NCBI GenBank assembly: GCA_964519035.1
Contig: CAZFKZ010000002.1
Span: forward strand, 1 to 64,000
DNA from: CAJJBL01 sp964519035
Lineage (GTDB): Bacteria; Pseudomonadota; Alphaproteobacteria; Puniceispirillales; Marisalimonadaceae
Length of the DNA stretch: 64,000 bases
Direction: 5' to 3'
Of the stretch, positions 54,935-63,957 are shown one piece after another; the stretch's first letter is position 1, and each line of letters starts with the position of its first letter. The position numbers and the translations under genes were made by a program. The notes under the pieces are model-generated. The model saw nothing but the letters and a program-made list of their open reading frames with translations, had not been told where the DNA came from and did not search any database.

Positions 54935-55738
54935 CTATTGAGCAGTTAAACCGCCATCTACTACCAAACTTGATCCTGTCATAAAGCTAGATGAATCTGA
55001 GGATAAAAATAATATTGTTTTTGCCACTTCCTCTGCCGTACCCAATCTACCTATGGGTGTCTGGGAAAGACCTGCAAGCATTGATTCATCTGATGTCATT
55101 TGAGGATTTTGTAATAATCTAGCATTCGATACTTGAGTACCCATTTCGGTTTCAATGATACCAGGGTGAACTTGATTAATTCGAATAGGGTATTTTTTCT
55201 TTCCATAATAAATAGCCATAGACTTAGTAAAAGTCGTTATTCCTCCTTTTGTCATAGAATATAGTGGGTCTAATTGAGATCCTACAAGGCCTGCAACTGA
55301 ACTAAGATTTATAACTGAACTTCCAAATTTAGACTTTTTTCCTGCGCCAATCAACAAAGGTGTAATATGTTTTAAACCTAAAAAAACACCCGTTAAATTT
55401 ATAGAAATTAATTTATGGTACTCTTCGATTGAAACATCATTAATTTCTTTGCCTAACCAAATTCCAGCATTATTAATTAATATATCAATGTATTGTTTTT
55501 TCTTTTTTAATACTTCTGAAAATTCAACCCATTCATTTTCTTTTGCAACATTTATTTTATAGAAATAAGCTTTGTTATTTAAACTTGTAATTTCATTAAC
55601 AGTTTGAAGCCCATTATCTTCATCAATATCTAAAATAAATACTGTGGCACCAGCGTTAGATAAGGCTTTGCTAACGGATTTTCCAATACCTTTAGAGCCA
55701 CCAGTTACTATTGCAGTTTTATCTTGCAATTGTTTCAT
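54935..55738 (-). CDS. Short-chain dehydrogenase, cyclohexanol/glucose dehydrogenase-like
   Basis: A 267-residue SDR with TGGSKGIGKSVS at residue 11, ILDIDEDNG (acidic end of strand 2, suggesting NAD), NNAGIW near 91, LYSMTKGGITTF with active-site Tyr and Lys near 160, and closing FMTGSSLVVDGGLTAQ. It is first in the three-SDR operon, divergent from the bicupin gene across 168 bases. Substrate unknown. Confidence 0.87.
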   Translation of the reverse strand: MKQLQDKTAIVTGGSKGIGKSVSKALSNAGATVFILDIDEDNGLQTVNEITSLNNKAYFYKINVAKENEWVEFSEVLKKKKQYIDILINNAGIWLGKEINDVSIEEYHKLISINLTGVFLGLKHITPLLIGAGKKSKFGSSVINLSSVAGLVGSQLDPLYSMTKGGITTFTKSMAIYYGKKKYPIRINQVHPGIIETEMGTQVSNARLLQNPQMTSDESMLAGLSQTPIGRLGTAEEVAKTILFLSSDSSSFMTGSSLVVDGGLTAQ

Positions 55739-55906
55739 GAGATTTACCTTTCAAAATTTTTAAAAAATAACATTTTGAACATGAAATTTAATATTCTCTT
55801 TTAAATAACTTAGAATTTAATATTTTACTTTTCAATTAAATTTACAAATTAATATCTTTAGTTAATATTAAATAATTGTTTTTTATATTTATTTAGGAGA
55901 TGTGTT

Positions 55907-56812
55907 ATGGATGATATAAATAATTTTAAAGCTGAATCAGCTCGTCAAAGAGCTGTTTATAATACGCCCAAAAATGTTTTTAATTGGTCATGGCCAAAAG
56001 TTCCTCGACATAAATTTATATCAGAAAAAATTGAAGCTTATAATTTTGGTGATGCAAGTTTAATTATTCCCTTAGATATTTCCCATATTTTATTAACTAA
56101 TTATCCTGCTACAATTCCATCTATATTAGCTAGGTATATAAGGTTAAAAAAGAATGCCCCTATTTCACATAATTTAATTGCTTCTGGTGAAATATATTAT
56201 GTCCTTGAAGGTAACGGAAAAAGTGTTTCTTCTAAGGATATTGTTGAGTGGTCTAAAGGAGATGTTTTTTGTTTGCCAGGGGGCAATAATACTACACACT
56301 CTTCTGCTTCAGAAAACTCTATTTTATTTTTAGTTACTAATGAACCTTTATTATCGTTTGAAGAGTTGAAACCTTCAAAAAACAGTAATAAAAAAGTTAA
56401 ATATACTCACTGGACAAATAAAAAAATTATATCAACTCTTGATGATCTCTATAAGAGACCAAAAACTAAAGAAACAGCTGGTGTAGCAGTTCAATTTTCC
56501 TCTCCAGACACACTTCCAAGCACAAATACAATACCTATGATTAACACTGCTTTAAATACACTTGAATCTGGTGGAGATCAACAATCTCATAGACATAATG
56601 GTGCTGCTATAACACTTGCTATTCAGGCAGATAATATATATTCACGTATAGAAGACGAAAAAATAAATTGGGAGAATGGAGTTGTTTTAGTGACCCCAGC
56701 TGCAGAACTTCATTCACATCATAATAGAGGATCAAAACGAATGATGAGCTTTGTTGTACAAGATGAGGGTTTGCATTTTTATCTTAGAACAACAGGTTTT
56801 AGTTGGAATTAA
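55907..56812 (+). CDS. Bicupin, gentisate 1,2-dioxygenase-like
   Basis: The 301-residue protein has two cupin domains. The first (about 85-150) contains SGEIYYVLEG and KGDVFCLPGGNNT but lacks a full His set. The second (about 215-295) keeps likely metal ligands His228 and His230 (SHRHNGAA) and His269 (AELHSHHN). This resembles gentisate and 1-hydroxy-2-naphthoate dioxygenases, though it is shorter at the N-terminus. It could cleave an aromatic ring; an isomerase or other cupin enzyme is also possible. It starts a three-gene run with FrnE-like and flavodoxin-fold genes. Confidence 0.75.
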   Translation: MDDINNFKAESARQRAVYNTPKNVFNWSWPKVPRHKFISEKIEAYNFGDASLIIPLDISHILLTNYPATIPSILARYIRLKKNAPISHNLIASGEIYYVLEGNGKSVSSKDIVEWSKGDVFCLPGGNNTTHSSASENSILFLVTNEPLLSFEELKPSKNSNKKVKYTHWTNKKIISTLDDLYKRPKTKETAGVAVQFSSPDTLPSTNTIPMINTALNTLESGGDQQSHRHNGAAITLAIQADNIYSRIEDEKINWENGVVLVTPAAELHSHHNRGSKRMMSFVVQDEGLHFYLRTTGFSWN

Positions 56813-56831
56813 TATTAATTAGAGTAAAAAA

Positions 56832-57446
56832 ATGAATGAAATACCTTTAGAAGTTTTTACAGATTATGTTTGTCCTTGGTGTTATTTAGGAGATGCAAGA
56901 GTAAAAAAAATAAAAGAAAATTTTAATATTAAAATTAAACTAGTTCATTTTCCTTTGCATCCTGAAACTCCTAAAGAGGGTAGAACTTTATTAGAGCTTT
57001 TTAGAACTAGTTCAGAAGATATAAAGGAAAAAAACTTAAGAATGAAAGGATTAATGGAACAAGAAAATCTTCCATATAACGATAGGACTCATACATATAA
57101 CAGCAGACTAGCTCAAGAGGTTGGTGCTTGGGCAGAAACAATTCAACCAGACACAACTATTCATGATAAATTCTATGAGGCTTATTTTGTTAATGGTTTA
57201 AATGTTGGTTTAGAAGAAGTTATTCTTGATGTGGTATCTAAATCCAATCTTGACGTAAATGAAGCAAAATCAGTTATTTTAAATAGAACATTTAAAAGTC
57301 ATATTGACAAAGATTGGGAAAAATCAGGGAAATACGGTGTTACAGGAGTTCCTACTTTTGTTTATGAAGGTCAAAGCCTAGTTGGAGCGCAACCATATGA
57401 AAGTTTAGAACGTTTTTTAAATCATTTTGGTATAAAAAGTAATTAA
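56832..57446 (+). CDS. DsbA-family (FrnE-like) thioredoxin-fold oxidoreductase
   Basis: The 204-residue protein has CPWC at residues 14-17 (FTDYVCPWCYLG), an inserted helical domain, and GVTGVPTFVYEG with the cis-Pro near 175. No signal peptide, so it is cytoplasmic like FrnE. The related 2-hydroxychromene-2-carboxylate isomerase uses glutathione in aromatic breakdown but lacks this Cys pair. The gene is 19 bases after the bicupin and nine before the next gene. Confidence 0.86.
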   Translation: MNEIPLEVFTDYVCPWCYLGDARVKKIKENFNIKIKLVHFPLHPETPKEGRTLLELFRTSSEDIKEKNLRMKGLMEQENLPYNDRTHTYNSRLAQEVGAWAETIQPDTTIHDKFYEAYFVNGLNVGLEEVILDVVSKSNLDVNEAKSVILNRTFKSHIDKDWEKSGKYGVTGVPTFVYEGQSLVGAQPYESLERFLNHFGIKSN

Positions 57447-57454
57447 TTTAAAAA

Positions 57455-57919
57455 ATGAAATCTAAAACTATACTATTTATAAATCATTCTCCGTCTAAAA
57501 ATACATTAAGACTAACAAATCATATTAAAAATAAAGTAAAAAGCTTAAATCCTAAAATACAATTAATTACTTTAAATACTAATGACACTTTTGTTGGATC
57601 TTTTGATTTAGTAGACGCCGTTATTATTGGAACTGTCGAAAATTTTGGATATATGTCAGGTATGACAAAAGATTTTTTTGATAGATGCTTTGATGGTTTA
57701 AAAGACAAAACACAGGGACTTCCAATTTTTTACTATGTACGTGCAGGTTTAGATGGTGAAGGAAGTCAAATGGCAATAAACAAAATTCTAATAGGCTTAA
57801 AATGGCGTCAAGTTTTGCCTCCATTGATTTTAAAAGGAGAATGGAGTGATAATTTTATAGAGTTGCTTGAAGAAAAAACTTTAACATTCGTTAATGGTGT
57901 GGAAATGGGAGTTTATTAA
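57455..57919 (+). CDS. Flavodoxin-fold NAD(P)H oxidoreductase-like protein
   Basis: The 154-residue protein begins ILFINHSPSKNTLRLTNHI, a flavodoxin phosphate loop (short FMN-binding fold). AVIIGTVENFGYMSGMTKDF near 57 is the second FMN loop. The size and motifs fit the flavodoxin/NADPH-dependent FMN reductase group. It is last of the three-gene run with the bicupin and overlaps the convergent gene by 4 bases. Confidence 0.75.
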   Translation: MKSKTILFINHSPSKNTLRLTNHIKNKVKSLNPKIQLITLNTNDTFVGSFDLVDAVIIGTVENFGYMSGMTKDFFDRCFDGLKDKTQGLPIFYYVRAGLDGEGSQMAINKILIGLKWRQVLPPLILKGEWSDNFIELLEEKTLTFVNGVEMGVY

Positions 57920-58764
57920 TTATTTTTTGGAAACTCAGGTATATTTTTTAATCCTTTTAATAAAGCTTTTTGAAAATTTTTCATAGCCTCAGAAGATGTT
58001 GTCTGCATTCCTTCTAGTCCATCTAAAAAACTGTTCACATCTTTCTCTAAAATACCTATAGTATTTTTCTTATCATAACTCTCTTTTGACCAATCTATAG
58101 AATTTAAATTCTCGCTAAACCAGGTTTTGCCTGAAGAGCAATTTAGTATTTCTAATAATTGATCTGTACTTATATTTAAATTTTTTGCTTCTGATAGGAC
58201 ATGTCGTACAGCAAGCACTGAACAAGATGCAACAAAGTTATTTAAAACTTTTACAGACATTCCTGATCCAAAATTACCAATATGATGAATTTTATCGCCT
58301 AATATGCTTAATAATGGATTAATTTGATTAAACTCATCTATTGTTGATCCTACCATAAATGTTAAAGATGCATCCTTTGCTTTCATTGGTGCACCAGACA
58401 TTGGTGCCTCAATTATTTTAATATTTTCAGGTGTTTTGTTTTTGAAGTCATTCAAGAAAGAAGGAGACAAGGTTGAACAAATGATAAGTGTTTTAGGACT
58501 GTTCAAAGTAAAAAGACCATCGGGACCTTCACATAAATCTAAAGTTTCTTTAATATCTCTTACTATGCTGAAAATTATATCAGAATTTTCAAAAAATGTT
58601 CTTTTTGAAGAAACAAAATTGTCTTTTATTAATAAAAAATCTTCTTTCGGTCTTATATCATATCCTATAGCTTTAATTTTATTTTTAATGAGTACCTGAA
58701 GCATAGGAAGTCCCATAGTGCCGCAGCCAGCAATGCCCACATTCATTTGTAGTATATTTTTCAT
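57916..58764 (-). CDS. 3-hydroxyisobutyrate dehydrogenase-like oxidoreductase
   Basis: A 282-residue beta-hydroxyacid dehydrogenase: VGIAGCGTMGLPML (NAD loop) near residue 8, IEAPMSGAPMKAKDASLTF near 117 with the substrate motif, and catalytic Lys in GSGMSVKVLNNFVAS near 172. It is only distantly related to the one at 11181. A Gly-for-Ser or Cys change in the loop is seen. It stands alone and is divergent from the hydratase-like gene. Confidence 0.82.
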   Translation of the reverse strand: MKNILQMNVGIAGCGTMGLPMLQVLIKNKIKAIGYDIRPKEDFLLIKDNFVSSKRTFFENSDIIFSIVRDIKETLDLCEGPDGLFTLNSPKTLIICSTLSPSFLNDFKNKTPENIKIIEAPMSGAPMKAKDASLTFMVGSTIDEFNQINPLLSILGDKIHHIGNFGSGMSVKVLNNFVASCSVLAVRHVLSEAKNLNISTDQLLEILNCSSGKTWFSENLNSIDWSKESYDKKNTIGILEKDVNSFLDGLEGMQTTSSEAMKNFQKALLKGLKNIPEFPKNN

Positions 58765-58849
58765 TTTTTAAAACCTGTTAAAAATTCAGAGACTTGTTTT
58801 AAAGCATTTTATTAAATATATTAAGTAAAATTTTTTATATGGACAAATT

Positions 58850-59707
58850 ATGAATCAAATAGAAATAAATATAGATGAACTTAAAACATGGATTGGAAGT
58901 TCAGAAGAAAGTGTCGATGAAGTTTCCAAAAGTCTTGAAAAAAGGTTTAAAGCTACATTAGATTTAGATCCTGGAAATCCTGCTAAAGGTGATGAAGCTT
59001 CCTCTGGAATTCATTGGACACTTGCACCTGCAGTGGTTAAATCTTCATTATTAGGTAAGGATTCTCATCCAGAAAAAGGTAGTTTCTTACCTCCTGTTCC
59101 TTTACCTAGAAGAATGTGGGCAGGTTGTGAGACAGAATTTTTTTCTCCTTTATATATTGGAGATATAGTAACAAAGAAATCTACTATAGTTGATATCATT
59201 ATAAAAAATGGAAAATCTGGTTTGTTGTGTTTTGTAAAAGCAAAGTATGAGTTTTTTGTAGAAAGTCATTTAATTATTGAAGAATATCATGATATTGTTT
59301 ATAGAGATTTACAACCTACAGATAAATCAAAAATTACAAAAATTAATTTACCAAATTTTGTATCTTCTTATGAAGAAAATTTTTTTGCTCATCCCACTAC
59401 TTTATTTAGGTATTCAGCAATAACCTTTAACGGTCATAGAATACATTATGACTACCCTTATTCAACTAAAGAAGAAGGTTACAAAGATCTGGTTTTTCAC
59501 GGACCGTTGCAGGCGACATTACTTTTAAGGGCAGCAGAAAAATTTAAAAAAGTTAAAGCTAAGAAATTTGTTCACAAGGGTATAGCTCCTGTTTTTGCAA
59601 ATAATGATTTACTTATTAATATTGAAGATACAAATAATGGATTAATAAATTGTTATACCAGTACAAAAGATGCAGGTTTAACTATGAAGGCAGAAGCAAC
59701 CTTTTAA
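58850..59707 (+). CDS. Mesaconyl-CoA (C4) hydratase-like, FAS1/HTD2-type double-hotdog protein
   Basis: The 285-residue protein has an N-terminal FAS1-like hotdog (with GIHWTLAPAVV near 44 and GCETEFFSPLYIGDIVTKKS near 88) and a C-terminal MaoC-like half (FRYSAITFNGHRIHYDYPYS, then LVFHGPLQATLLLRAAEK). The NGHRIHYD and HGPL motifs are those of mesaconyl-C4-CoA hydratase and HTD2 dehydratases. It hydrates or dehydrates a branched dicarboxyl-CoA. A CitE-like lyase is encoded at 16299. Confidence 0.82.
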   Translation: MNQIEINIDELKTWIGSSEESVDEVSKSLEKRFKATLDLDPGNPAKGDEASSGIHWTLAPAVVKSSLLGKDSHPEKGSFLPPVPLPRRMWAGCETEFFSPLYIGDIVTKKSTIVDIIIKNGKSGLLCFVKAKYEFFVESHLIIEEYHDIVYRDLQPTDKSKITKINLPNFVSSYEENFFAHPTTLFRYSAITFNGHRIHYDYPYSTKEEGYKDLVFHGPLQATLLLRAAEKFKKVKAKKFVHKGIAPVFANNDLLINIEDTNNGLINCYTSTKDAGLTMKAEATF

Positions 59708-59868
59708 TTTAAAAACTTATTAATGTTTTTTAATATACTTAACACTTTAATTTAGAATTTCTTTCCATTTAAAATTATACTTTATTAAATGTAAAATTTT
59801 AAATATAAATTTAAATTCTATTTTTATTACTAACATATTTTGTTAAATTTTCGATGTAAGGAGCAATA

Positions 59869-61227
59869 ATGTCTGAGTACGATTATGATCTTATAGTTAT
59901 AGGAGCTGGATCAGGTGGAACAAGAACAGCAAGAATATCTGCATCATATGGAGCTAAAACTTTAGTGGTAGAAGGTGACAGAGCTGGTGGTACATGCGTT
60001 TTAAGAGGTTGTGTTCCAAAAAAATTACTTGTTTACGCTTCACAATTTTCTGAACAAGTTTCTGATGCTGAAGGGTTTTGTTGGCAAGTTGATGGTTTCA
60101 AAAATAATTGGAATAAACTTATAATAAAGAAAAATAAAGAACTTGATAGATTGCATGAAATTTATGTTAATTTGATTAAAAACTCAGGGTGTGATTTGAT
60201 TTCTGGTTGGGGTAAAATTATAAGTCCCAATGTTGTTTCAGTTACTAAAGAAAATAACGAAGTAGTTCAGTATTCATCAAAAAAGATTATGATTGCAGTT
60301 GGAGGCGAATCTTCTTTTCCACCATTTGATGGAAATAAATTTATGATTAACTCTGATAAAGCATTAGATCTAACTGACCTTCCTAAATCAATTGCAATAT
60401 ATGGGTCTGGATACATAGCAGTAGAATTTGCTGGAATTTTTAACGGTTTTGGAGTTGAAACCCATTTAATTTTTCGTTCTGATAAAGTTTTAAGAGGGTT
60501 TGATCATGACATTAGAGATCAATTAATGACCTCGATGAAGCAAAAAGGTATCAAAATTCATAGTGAAAAAACAATTTCTAAGATTGAAAAGAATAATGAT
60601 AAGTATAAAGTTTTACTTTCTGATCAGAATTCATTAATTGTTGGATCCGTAATGGGAGCAACTGGACGTATACCTAAAATTTCAAAACTTGAGTTAGATA
60701 AAATAGGCGTTGAAATTGGATCTAAGGGAGAAATATTAACTAACAAATATAATCAAACTAATATTGATTCAATATACGCAATAGGGGACGTTACTGATAA
60801 AGTTACATTAACTCCAGTTGCTTTAGCAGAAGGACATGCATTTGCAGATAGAGAGTTTGGTAACAAATTAAGGTTTATTTCTTATGATAATATTGCTAGT
60901 GCAGTATTTAGTCAGCCTTCAATTGCTGTAGTAGGTTTTTCTCAAGAGGATGCTGAAAAAAAAGGTTTAAAGGTTACTGAGTATAAAAGTGGTTTTAGAG
61001 CTTTAAAAAATACAGTTACTGGAAATGTTGAAAGAACTTTAATGAAGTTAATTGTTGAAGATAAAACTCAAAAAGTAATAGGTGCTCATATGATTGGGCC
61101 AGATTCAGCAGAAATTATTCAAGGAATAGCGATTGCTATTAAAGCCGGTGCTCTTAAATCAGATTTTGATGCGACTATAGGTATACATCCTTCTGCAGCT
61201 GAAGAGTTTGTTACTATGAGGGATTAA
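59869..61227 (+). CDS. gor: Glutathione-disulfide reductase
   Basis: The 452-residue flavoprotein has the FAD loop VIGAGSGGTRTAR, the redox disulfide Cys43-Cys48 in GGTCVLRGCVPKK, the NADPH loop YGSGYIAVEFAGI near 177, and His in GIHPSAAEEFVTM at the C-terminus as the base. FRSDK after the second Rossmann motif suggests NADPH preference. It keeps glutathione reduced, serving the YghU-type protein upstream. A leading GTAAGGAG ribosome site is strong. Confidence 0.92.
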   Translation: MSEYDYDLIVIGAGSGGTRTARISASYGAKTLVVEGDRAGGTCVLRGCVPKKLLVYASQFSEQVSDAEGFCWQVDGFKNNWNKLIIKKNKELDRLHEIYVNLIKNSGCDLISGWGKIISPNVVSVTKENNEVVQYSSKKIMIAVGGESSFPPFDGNKFMINSDKALDLTDLPKSIAIYGSGYIAVEFAGIFNGFGVETHLIFRSDKVLRGFDHDIRDQLMTSMKQKGIKIHSEKTISKIEKNNDKYKVLLSDQNSLIVGSVMGATGRIPKISKLELDKIGVEIGSKGEILTNKYNQTNIDSIYAIGDVTDKVTLTPVALAEGHAFADREFGNKLRFISYDNIASAVFSQPSIAVVGFSQEDAEKKGLKVTEYKSGFRALKNTVTGNVERTLMKLIVEDKTQKVIGAHMIGPDSAEIIQGIAIAIKAGALKSDFDATIGIHPSAAEEFVTMRD

Positions 61228-61347
61228 AATTAAAAGATTGAGACAATATTTGTAGAATTTTTGATTTTCTGTTACTTGAAAACAATATATATGTAAGAAT
61301 ATTATTTTTTTTACTAAAAAATATTTAATTATAAAGAAGGAAATATT

Positions 61348-62721
61348 ATGGTCGATTGGTCAGTTAATTCATGGAGAAAATTTCCTATAAAGCAAGTTCC
61401 TGAATATAGTGATAAGAACAAAGTGAGTAATGTGGAAAGTGAACTTTCTTTAAGACCACCTCTAGTCTTTGCTGAGGAGGCTAGGCGACTACGAAAAAGA
61501 ATGGCTGATGTTGCTGAAGGTAAAGCCTTTTTGTTACAAGGTGGGGATTGTGCAGAGTCTTTTGCTGAACATAATGCTAATAATATAAGAGATAGTTTTA
61601 GAGTATTGTTGCAAATGGCAGTTGTTCTTACTTTTGGGTCGGCTTTACCAGTGATCAAAATTGGAAGATTAGCTGGGCAATATTCCAAGCCAAGATCGTC
61701 TTCTTTTGAAACTATTAATAACATAGAACTTCCTAGTTATAGAGGTGATATGGTAAATGACATGGAGTTTAATAAAGAAGCTAGAGAACCAGACCCAGAA
61801 CGTTTAATAAAAGTTTATGATAAATCAGCTTCTACGCTTAATTTATTAAGAGCTTTTGCAAGTGGTGGAATGGCAGACTTAACTAAATTGCATGAATGGA
61901 ATCTTGAGTTTGTAAGAGGTACTAAAGAAGCTGATAAATACAAAGATCTAGCAAGTAAAATCACTTCTTCACTAGAGTTTATGAACGCTTGTGGCATGAC
62001 CCCTGAAAATACTGCGCAATTAAGAGAGACAGAGTTTTACACTTCACATGAAGGCTTACTTTTAAATTATGAAGAAGCTCTTACAAGAAAAGATACTATA
62101 ACCGAAGAAAAAGGTTGGTTTGCAACTTCAGCTCACATGTTATGGATTGGAGATAGAACAAGAAGCATAGATGAAGCACATATCGAATATATGCGAGGAA
62201 TAGCAAATCCTATTGGACTCAAATGTGGACCTTCAACAGATCCAGATGATTTGCTCAGATTAATAGAAAAATTAAATCCTTTAAATCAAGCCGGTAGATT
62301 AACTTTGATAGCAAGAATGGGTGCAAATGATATAAATAAACTAAAGCCATTAGTTTCCGCCGTTAAAAAATCTGGGTTAATAGTGGGTTGGTGTTGCGAT
62401 CCTATGCATGGGAATACAGTCAAAGCATCTAGTGGCTTTAAGACTAGAAAAATGGATGATATAATGACAGAAGTAAAAGGTTTTTTTAATGTACACGAAG
62501 AAATGAATACCGTTCCAGGAGGGGTGCATTTTGAAATGACTGGTCAAAACGTTACAGAATGTGTGGGTGGTGTTTATGCCGTTAGTGAATCTAATTTAGG
62601 TGACAGGTATCACACTCATTGTGATCCAAGATTAAATGCAACTCAATCTTTGGAATTAGCATTTTTAGTTGCAGATTTATTGTCAGAAACTCGAGGCAAA
62701 GCAAAAAAATCTTTATCATAG
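61348..62721 (+). CDS. Class II 3-deoxy-7-phosphoheptulonate (DAHP) synthase
   Basis: The 457-residue protein is the plant-type DAHP synthase. It shows LLQGGDCAESFAEHNANNIR near 61 (Cys metal ligand), RGDMVNDMEF near 133, WIGDRTRSIDEAHIEYMRG, GLKCGPSTDPDDLLRLI near 290, and GWCCDPMHGNTVK. It condenses phosphoenolpyruvate with erythrose 4-phosphate, the first shikimate step. No extra N-terminal allosteric domain is seen. The AAGGAA site precedes the ATG. Confidence 0.93.
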   Translation: MVDWSVNSWRKFPIKQVPEYSDKNKVSNVESELSLRPPLVFAEEARRLRKRMADVAEGKAFLLQGGDCAESFAEHNANNIRDSFRVLLQMAVVLTFGSALPVIKIGRLAGQYSKPRSSSFETINNIELPSYRGDMVNDMEFNKEAREPDPERLIKVYDKSASTLNLLRAFASGGMADLTKLHEWNLEFVRGTKEADKYKDLASKITSSLEFMNACGMTPENTAQLRETEFYTSHEGLLLNYEEALTRKDTITEEKGWFATSAHMLWIGDRTRSIDEAHIEYMRGIANPIGLKCGPSTDPDDLLRLIEKLNPLNQAGRLTLIARMGANDINKLKPLVSAVKKSGLIVGWCCDPMHGNTVKASSGFKTRKMDDIMTEVKGFFNVHEEMNTVPGGVHFEMTGQNVTECVGGVYAVSESNLGDRYHTHCDPRLNATQSLELAFLVADLLSETRGKAKKSLS

Positions 62722-62744
62722 GTCTCTTAAAAAGGGTTAGTCAT

Positions 62745-63926
62745 TTGTCACAACATAAAAATAAATCAAATATTAAAATTATTAAAAAAAACAACTGGCC
62801 TGTTGATTTGAGGCCAAATCCTAATCAATTAGCTTCTGTGACAGACACTTATTTTTTAAGAACACGTGACATAGTCTCTTCCTATGGAGATACAGAAGTT
62901 ACCTACGCAATCTTTATGAGGCGTCCAGTTCTATCAGCTGTAAACCTAGCCATTGATTGGCTTCAGGCAATAGTTAAAGAAAGAAAAGGTAGTGTAAACA
63001 TTAAACGTTGTTTTAAAGAAGGTGATGATGTTGGAGCTGGAGAGCCAATGATTTACATATCTGGATCAATGTTAATTTTAGTTGATCTGGAAACATCGTT
63101 ACTTCAAAAGATAGGAGCTACTTGCGTAGCTGCATATAACGCAAGGTCCATGGTTGAAAGTTTAAAAAAAACCTCGTTTTTAGCTATGGATGCAAGACAT
63201 TGTGCTGGAACTGATATGGCTGACTTAATGGCCTATGGTGCTTTTGTAGGTTCTGAAAGAGTTAAATCTGAAGGAGAAGCAGTTGGCTTCATTGGATGTG
63301 CTACAGATAGAACTGCTCATTTATTTGAAAATACTAAAGGTTTAGGTACTATGCCGCATGCACTTGTAGGTTATGCGGGCTCGACACTAAAAGCAGCTCA
63401 AATGTTTCATTCCAAATGGCCAGACCAACCTTTAACTGTTTTAATAGACTATTTTGGAAAAGAAATCACAGATGGTTTGATGGTATGTAGAGCATTCAAA
63501 ACTTTAGCGGATAAAGGAACTTTATCTCTTAGGTTAGATACTCACGGTGGGAGATATATAGAAGGGTTAGATGTTGCTGGATCTTATGCTATTTTAGAAA
63601 GAAATTGCCCTGACGCTATTAGAGGTTATAGAACTGAACAAGAACTAAGATATTTAATAGGTACTGGAGTTTCAGCAGCAGCAGTTTGGCACTTAAGAGA
63701 GATGCTTGATAATGAAGGTTTTGAAAATGTTAGAATAGTAGCGTCAAGTGGTTTTGGGCCGGAAAAATGTAAGGTCTTCTCATTAGCAAATGTTCCAGTA
63801 GATGTTATTGGAACGGGTTCTTATTTACCAAGTAGATGGTCGGAGACCTATGCGACTGCAGATATTATTTCTTATGGTGGAAAATCACAGGTAAAACTTG
63901 GAAGAGAGTTTTTACTTCGTCGTTAA
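62745..63926 (+). CDS. pncB: Nicotinate phosphoribosyltransferase
   Basis: The 393-residue protein shows PNQLASVTDTYFLRT, FKEGDDVGAGEPMIYISGS, MDARHCAGTDMADLMAYG (phosphoribosyl loop) and TLSLRLDTHGGRYIEG, matching the NAPRTase TIM-barrel type. It makes nicotinate mononucleotide from nicotinate and PRPP. The start is TTG at 62745, with AAGGG upstream. It lies 31 bases before the NAD+ synthetase start, forming an NAD salvage pair. Confidence 0.88.
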   Translation: MSQHKNKSNIKIIKKNNWPVDLRPNPNQLASVTDTYFLRTRDIVSSYGDTEVTYAIFMRRPVLSAVNLAIDWLQAIVKERKGSVNIKRCFKEGDDVGAGEPMIYISGSMLILVDLETSLLQKIGATCVAAYNARSMVESLKKTSFLAMDARHCAGTDMADLMAYGAFVGSERVKSEGEAVGFIGCATDRTAHLFENTKGLGTMPHALVGYAGSTLKAAQMFHSKWPDQPLTVLIDYFGKEITDGLMVCRAFKTLADKGTLSLRLDTHGGRYIEGLDVAGSYAILERNCPDAIRGYRTEQELRYLIGTGVSAAAVWHLREMLDNEGFENVRIVASSGFGPEKCKVFSLANVPVDVIGTGSYLPSRWSETYATADIISYGGKSQVKLGREFLLRR

Positions 63927-63957
63927 AAAAAATAATTTTATAGGTTAAATTCGTTAA

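Noticed and set aside
59829..59846. TAACATATTTTGTTAA upstream of gor as another copy of the candidate operator
   Set aside because: The spacing between the TAACA and TGTTA arms differs and the gap is not divergent in the same way; it is likely a chance AT-rich inverted repeat.
61329..61724. Open frame antisense to the DAHP synthase gene (131 codons)
   Set aside because: It mirrors a highly conserved gene; the product is Ser/Leu rich without domain features.
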